Translations under genes and position numbers: made by a program
The notes under the pieces: generated by a model
What the model was told of the DNA's origin: nothing
The model's input: the letters and a program-made list of their open reading frames with translations, nothing else
Database searches by the model: none
Shown: piece by piece, positions 19,385 to 23,345 of the stretch
Numbering within the stretch: position 1 is the stretch's first letter
Layout of the letters: each line of letters begins with the position of its first letter
Assembly: GCA_019649035.1 (NCBI GenBank)
Contig: BMAT01002219.1
Span: forward strand, 45,768 to 69,112
Reading direction: 5' to 3'
Length of the DNA stretch: 23,345 nt
Source: Elysia marginata
Taxonomy: Eukaryota > Mollusca > Gastropoda > Plakobranchidae

Positions 19385-22300
19385 AAAACAACAGCATAAA
19401 TAGTCCTGTTTATAAGGATTTATATATTTATATATTTTAAGTCTGTGGATTCCTACCTTTCCAGCTGCACATGTAGTGAACTCCAAGGGTAACATGGTAC
19501 GGCAGACACCACCTGAGCCAGGAATAGAACAGAACATCCCACCACAAACGGCTTCCTCTCCGCCATTCTGAGCTTGCACTCTCTGCAAAATAAAACATCG
19601 GCCAGACATTGCTTAATGATGCAAAGACGTGGAGTAGGCTGTTGATGGAAAGCAAGTTAGGTGAGATGACGAGGAATAGGTTGAATAAGGGCGAAGGTAA
19701 ATTTTTCACATTTTGAGTCGTATGAAACGTTTTCTTAAACGTGACATTCTGTTCTCTAAAAGGTAATAAATATTTCCACTGCTTTTTCTGTGATGTTTCA
19801 TTGTAAAGATATATCAAAATTTTCTATTTGGCAGACTTTAAACGGCTTGAATTTAAAAGACCTGATGGTTTGAGAAACCCTGGACCTTGACCCAATTCAT
19901 AGAATGTACTTACAGAGCAGTAGAAGCTGGAGTTATCCCGGAAGTAGAGCCTGCACTGGTCATTTCTGTCGAGCGCTAGGCCAGCCCTGGCATTGCCTGT
20001 AGGAGCCGGGAGTCTGTCAGCGGTTCCCGTGTTTTGCGGCTCTGTGCACGTAAAGCTGGTGACAAGAGTGTATAATTAAGTTGCTGTTTTCACATACATG
20101 ATTTGGCAACTTTAATGCACTACACGCTTTGTTTTTGGTCCTTCTACATACCATTTAAGAAAAAGGATATACCGTATAACTTTACAAAAAGTATCAGCAT
20201 TTAAAGCATTCATCACGAAGGGTTACTAGCAAAACTTTTTCAATGCTTGGATGGCGAGGTAGTTTCTAACGCTCATGTGAGGCGTTTCAAAAAGTGAAAA
20301 AAAAACAACTTTCCGAACGGTTAAAGGTCGGTTTGGCGATCAAGTGCTCGCACCTGAGATGTTCTGGTGCATCAGCCTAGAGTGTATCACTGGGTGACGA
20401 CGCTACATTTTATCTTTAATTGTTGTGACACGAAGCGCTTTGATATACCCAAGCCAAGTTCATTTTAAAGATATTCGCACAAAGCATTAAGTCATATTTT
20501 CTCTCTATTATCAAAACACATGACTGCATAATTGATTGATTGAAGGGTATTTTTACAAGCCCAATTCCACTTTAAAGGTGCTCTCAGGGCTTGGGTCCCA
20601 ATGACAATTTACTGGCTGCCACCCAGAGACTAGCGGGGATACCATGACTTAGCCTCAGCCGGTCACATTATACTGACACCGACCCAACCAGTAGGGGGCC
20701 GGACTGTGCTCGGCTGTGTTTCGAACCCGCGACCTCTTGGCCACGGAGCGAAGCCACTACCAACTGAGCTATCTAGGCCCCCGACTGCATAAGTCACTAG
20801 CAAACGGGCAAGGGTTGGCAAAAGAGGATTGTACAATGCATGTTTAAAGCGAGGGCTTCCTGATCCAAAAACCTGGTGTCTTGGTTAAAAAAACTACCAC
20901 GCCAATAACTTATATTATAACCTTTCGGCTCGCCCACACTAAACCCATAATTCCTCGCTTTCATAGTTTAGTGTTTTAGTTTTTCAAGATATAAGATAAT
21001 ATCGGAATTTGTCTATTTTAACTGTAACGACCGACAACTCACAATAAGTAAGCATTTGTCGTTTGAAACAGTAACTTTCTCAGTCTCCTTGTTTGGTTTG
21101 ACATTAGCTTAGTTTCACATCTTAAGCGTGGTACTATTTTAGGCCTACATGGTAGCATTTTAGTTAAAGCATCGAAAGCCTTATCAATCTTAGTATTGCT
21201 TCTTTTAAGACAGCTTCAATATTGAAAAGTTCTTGGGGCAGGCATGGTGTGGTGTTCTTTATCTATAGATGTTTCACACTTTATGTAAAACATGGTGTGA
21301 TGTTCTCTACCTACAGCAGTCCCACATTTTATGTTAGGAACAGCGTGGTATGCACATATATAGCAGTTACACAGGTTATGTTGGGCATAGACATTTGCTT
21401 CTCATCTATAGCAGTTCCAAAAATTATAATTAGGAATAGCGTGGTGTTCCCCGTCTCTAACAGTATATAAAGTTGTTAGATGCCAGTAACTTTGTACAGT
21501 TGGGCATAACGTGGTTATTGGCCGTCTCAACCAGTTTCCTCACCTGGACAGATAAGACTTGAACGCGTCTATAGAACAGGAGGAAAACTTCCAGGGGTTA
21601 CCAGTGTTTGCAGTCTGGACCGGCAGCTGGAACACTGTAGACATGATGTTCTGAGTGGAGTCAGAGCAGCTCGCTGTCTGGGAATCGTGGGCGGCTGACA
21701 GACTGCCAACATACACAGACAAATAAAGGAAAATGTTCTAGAGTTGGACGTTTTGAAAAGAACACATGTGCATATCTTTGTCTTTCTCTCTAAGACTCTC
21801 TCCTTTTCGTTATCTATGGACTTATACTATTTTCTTTCGCAGCCTATCTTCCGTATCCGGCTCACAAACAGCTCTCTCCTTCGTTAGGGCTCTTTTTCTG
21901 TTCGTATGCTACACAGTCATGCGAACATACAGACACGTTTCGTCTGAGTGTCTGCCTGTATCTGTCTCTCACTTTCCGTCTCTGCCTCTGTCCTACTTTT
22001 TCTCTTTCATCTGTGCATTTGGTAAATTACTTAGCTTCACCTTTTTAAAAAGATTTACCAAACCTTTAATCATATTAAATTTTTCTTCTCTCCCACGTCC
22101 GTGCCCCCAATCTATCCTAATTTTAAACGAAGCATTGTTTTCCAAAAAGATATTTCACACTCAAAACTGAAACTCTTCTGTGTTTCTCCTCGTTAATTAA
22201 TAGCCACCACTCCTCCCCCATTCGCTATCCTCCATCCAGACCTTTTCAGTCACCACTCCCTGTCCCATTCTCCATTCTAAACCACCGTCCCCTTCCTTAA

Positions 22301-23332
22301 TCTCTATCCTGTATCCAGACTTATTTAAGCCCCATCCCTACTTCATTCTTTATCCTCCATTCAAGTCTGTTCATCCCCCTACCTCAGTCTCTCCATTCCA
22401 CGCAGACCTACGTACTAACTCACCTGTGTCCTAACTCGTGAGCAGCCACCGCCCCCACGCCGGCAGTGAAGGAGTTTTCTGTGATGGACACACCCGATGA
22501 TGTACACACGCGACTACCGAAAGCGATTCCACTGGCACTGCGAATGTCGTATCTGGAACCACAACAAGTTAGTACCGGGAGATGAATATGAATTTATCAA
22601 TGGCTCTCTGTATAAGTATCTTAGGGAAGTGTATGGCATGCAAAACGTTTTTAAAGAGGTTTTAAACGAGTACGATCTGTTCTGAAAATTATTGTTAATA
22701 CTTTAGTAACACTGTAGGAGAAATTGTTATCAGACTTCTTTTTCTACCCCCCTCCCCCCTATCCAATACACACAAATGAAAAATGCAGATTTTTTGGAGA
22801 TTGAGAAATAGGAGGAAAACAACAGAAAAAAATTGTAACTTTCACGAAGAATTTTAGTTTACCGTTATTTATGGAGTTGGAGGGAAAGACTGCAACATAC
22901 TAACTTACATGCAGATTTAAAGGCGAGAAAAAACAAAATAGACGAATAGAAACAAGACAGAAAATTAATTTTCATGCAAATAGAAGGATGTAAAGGAAAG
23001 GATAAAGAAACAGAAAGATGCACAGACCTGTAGTTAGACACACACGCAGACAAACATTGATGCTGACATAAAATATGTGTTGGAAATGTCTAGTCCTAAT
23101 ATGTAATGTATTAAACTTTCCCCCATACATCATGATGAAACCGATTTGTTCACATTTATGAGAACAACATGAATGATGCCACTAGAACATACCCAGTAAA
23201 ATACATGTAATGATCAGCATTGGGAATGCCGTTCACGGGGTCCTGGTACCAGGTTCTGAAAGCGTTCAGTCCGGCACCACCGTCAAATGTGCTGAATGAT
23301 ATCAGATCTTGGATGAAATCATCAGTTTCAGT
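17415..23332 (-). CDS. Right ADAM/ADAMTS-like M12B metalloproteinase, 3' part (zinc site, Cys-rich domain, Thr-rich stalk)
   Basis: Seven exons (23332-23193, 22552-22424, 21702-21544, 20055-19914, 19582-19457, 18994-18471, 17556-17415) join in frame to give the last 453 residues and a TAG stop. Numbering from the first visible residue: 1-143 is the catalytic domain, with zinc motif HELGHSLSAAHD at 85-96 (His85, Glu86, His89, His95) and Met-turn NIMSTVF around Met110. Residues ~150-245 form an ADAMTS-type Cys-rich domain ending KWCREGFCV. Residues 246-378 are a Thr-rich mucin-like stalk, 379-407 a short segment with two cysteines, and 408-453 a basic Asn/Ser-rich tail. No thrombospondin repeat, disintegrin domain or transmembrane helix is seen, so a secreted, O-glycosylated protease is likely. 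It is a relative of the left gene in the same orientation. Catalytic residues are intact, so activity is plausible; substrate unknown. The 5' exons lie beyond the right edge. Confidence 0.9.
17577..17912 (-). mobile_element. tRNA-derived SINE, family B, in the last intron of the right gene
   Basis: On the minus strand the head has A box TGGTCTAGTGG (17903-17893) and B box GTTTCGAGTCC (17860-17850). A conserved-type core TTTAGTCCTTGAGAAAGGCC follows, and the 3' end reads GTAAAGCACTTAGAGCAC with a TTTACT-rich tail. The tail finishes ~20 bases before the acceptor of the terminal exon. The element is in sense orientation relative to the gene. Confidence 0.75.
18320..18440 (-). mobile_element. Truncated SINE related to family B
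   Basis: The minus strand has CATCGTGACCTTGGGCTTCC, GGTCGGAGGTTTGAG and AAGTCCTTAGGAAGGGCATT, aligning to the head and core of the family B copy at 17577-17912. The 3' tail is not recognisable; a small triple repeat of CTACTGC lies next to it at ~18291-18308. Confidence 0.55.
18471..18994 (-). CDS. Right metalloproteinase exon F: end of Cys-rich domain and Thr-rich mucin-like stalk
   Basis: 524 bases from acceptor CTTCTCAG to donor GTAAGA (exon ends in phase 2). The first 13 residues, WCREGFCVDVEED, close the Cys-rich domain. About 133 residues follow made almost only of Thr with Gln, Glu, Pro, Ala and Ser, in units such as TTTQEP, TTTQAP and, near the end, four copies of QSTSTTT. Such stretches are normally heavily O-glycosylated. 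The exon ends with IYDCIVYLRNFDIRGFWTCY, containing two cysteines. Reading through the donor gives an immediate TAA, so intron retention would truncate the protein here. Confidence 0.88.
18585..18668. repeat. 21-bp coding minisatellite (four units)
   Basis: GACTGAG recurs at 18585, 18606, 18627 and 18648, exactly 21 bases apart, with near-identical units. On the coding (minus) strand each unit encodes QSTSTTT. It forms the distal part of the Thr-rich stalk. Confidence 0.92.
19337..19384. repeat. (AGT)n microsatellite in an intron of the right gene
   Basis: A run of about 16 AGT triplets with two early interruptions, located between exons F and E. Confidence 0.93.
19457..19582 (-). CDS. Right metalloproteinase exon E: Cys-rich domain, middle
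   Basis: 126 bases (42 codons, phase 0-0) between TTTTGCAG and GTAGGA. It encodes RVQAQNGGEEAVCGGMFCSI, then GGVCRTMLPLEFTTCAAGK. Together with exon F this gives the C-x-x-M/L-x-C ... C ... P ... T-x-C-x-x-G-K-W-C-x-x-G-x-C-V layout of ADAMTS Cys-rich domains. Confidence 0.9.
19914..20055 (-). CDS. Right metalloproteinase exon D: start of ADAMTS-type Cys-rich domain
   Basis: 142 bases between TCACCAG and GTAAGT; one base completes Ser143 and 47 codons follow, ending in phase 0. It encodes FTCTEPQNTG, then LPAPTGNARAGLALDRNDQC and RLYFRDNSSFYC. The pattern LP...G-x-x-x-x-x-D-x-x-x-Q-C-x-L-x-F is diagnostic of the domain after the protease in ADAMTS proteins. Confidence 0.9.
20532..20782 (-). 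mobile_element. tRNA-derived SINE, family C, full length with target duplication
   Basis: On the minus strand the head carries A box TAGCTCAGTTGG (20771-20760) and B box GGTTCGAAAC (20727-20718). The body runs to an (AATC)n-type tail. Perfect 10-bp flanking copies of GACTGCATAA (20522-20531 and 20783-20792) mark a retroposition event. It lies in an intron of the right metalloproteinase in sense orientation. Confidence 0.88.
21241..21540. repeat. Degenerate ~48-50-bp tandem repeat, ~6 units
   Basis: Elements of the type CATGGTGTGGTGTTC...CTATAGCAGTTCCACA...TTATGTTAGG recur near 21243, 21291, 21341, 21386, 21435 and 21505. The copies are diverged. The array ends directly at the donor of exon C of the right gene. 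Confidence 0.7.
21544..21702 (-). CDS. Right metalloproteinase exon C: third zinc ligand and Met-turn
   Basis: 159 bases between GTTGGCAG and GTGAG. SLSAAHD supplies the third zinc His and the following Asp. CSDSTQNIMSTVFQLP is the Met-turn region, and NPWKFSSCSIDAFKSYLS resembles the end of the catalytic domain (W-x-F-S-x-C-S). The position usually held by Gly in HExxHxxGxxHD is Ser here. Confidence 0.93.
22424..22552 (-). CDS. Right metalloproteinase exon B: zinc-binding helix
   Basis: 129 bases between TTCCAG and GTGAG. It starts with the third base of Gly47, encodes YDIRSASGIAFGSRVC, and ends in AAHELGH with a split codon completed by exon C (Ser90). It therefore carries two zinc-ligand histidines and the catalytic Glu of the HExxHxxxxxHD motif. 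Confidence 0.93.
22553..23192. other. Intron between exons A and B of the right gene
   Basis: 640 bases without repeats of note. A short plus-strand open frame at its left edge (22497-22685) overlaps the zinc exon in antisense and has no support. Confidence 0.7.
23193..23332 (-). CDS. Right metalloproteinase exon A: catalytic domain
   Basis: Bounded by acceptor TTTGAATAG and donor GTATGT; 46 codons plus two bases. It encodes TETDDFIQDLISFSTF, a Gly/Ala turn, AFRTWYQDP and NADHYMYFTG. The (D)HxMYFTG-YDI element is typical of the strand leading to the zinc helix in M12B enzymes. This is the first visible exon; earlier ones are off the window. Confidence 0.88.
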
Positions 23333-23345
23333 CTATTCAAAGAAA

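Overview
The window looks like invertebrate nuclear DNA. Genes are split into short exons with GT-AG introns, the intergenic DNA is AT-rich, there are long microsatellites, and tRNA-derived SINEs and a Tc1/mariner element are scattered throughout. The mix (several tRNA-SINE families, a decayed Tc1-type transposase, ADAM/ADAMTS-like metalloproteinases with a Thr-rich stalk) fits a lophotrochozoan, most likely a gastropod mollusc. That assignment is inference from repeat and protein style, not a database match.

The only convincing genes are two related M12B (adamalysin/reprolysin) metalloproteinases, both on the minus strand in tandem. The left gene (3555-8138, minus) begins in the window. It has a start codon and signal peptide, a prodomain over five phase-consistent exons, and the first beta strand of the catalytic domain; its remaining exons lie beyond the left edge. 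The right gene (17415-23332, minus) ends in the window. Seven phase-consistent exons encode the second half of the catalytic domain with a zinc site, a Met-turn, an ADAMTS-type cysteine-rich domain, a Thr-rich mucin-like stalk, a short two-cysteine segment and a basic Asn/Ser-rich tail. Together the two partial genes sample nearly the whole expected architecture. About 9.3 kb of non-coding, repeat-rich DNA separates the stop of the right gene from the start of the left one.

Layout from left to right: 1-850 non-coding with (TAA)n/(GAT)n; 854-2129 inactivated Tc1/mariner element with TA target duplication; 2132-3554 non-coding, probably intron of the left gene; 3555-8138 left metalloproteinase, whose introns hold a 47-bp tandem array, an inverted SINE-like pair and a truncated SINE with a perfect 14-bp target duplication; 8139-17414 intergenic DNA with microsatellites, a LINE 3' remnant, a solo Tc1 end, a SINE family present at four places, a second copy of the inverted SINE unit, and a 32-bp tandem array near the right gene's 3' end; 17415-23332 right metalloproteinase, with SINEs and a degenerate ~48-bp repeat in its introns.

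The most interesting points are the tandem pair itself, the zinc motif with Ser in place of the usual Gly, the prodomain without any cysteine, the repeat-encoded Thr stalk, a terminal exon whose 3' splice site sits next to a SINE tail and has two overlapping AG acceptors, and a dimeric 47-bp array lying against a splice acceptor. I found no ncRNA gene, CRISPR or bacterial-type operon. I did not find a clearly new biological system; the observations below are leads.
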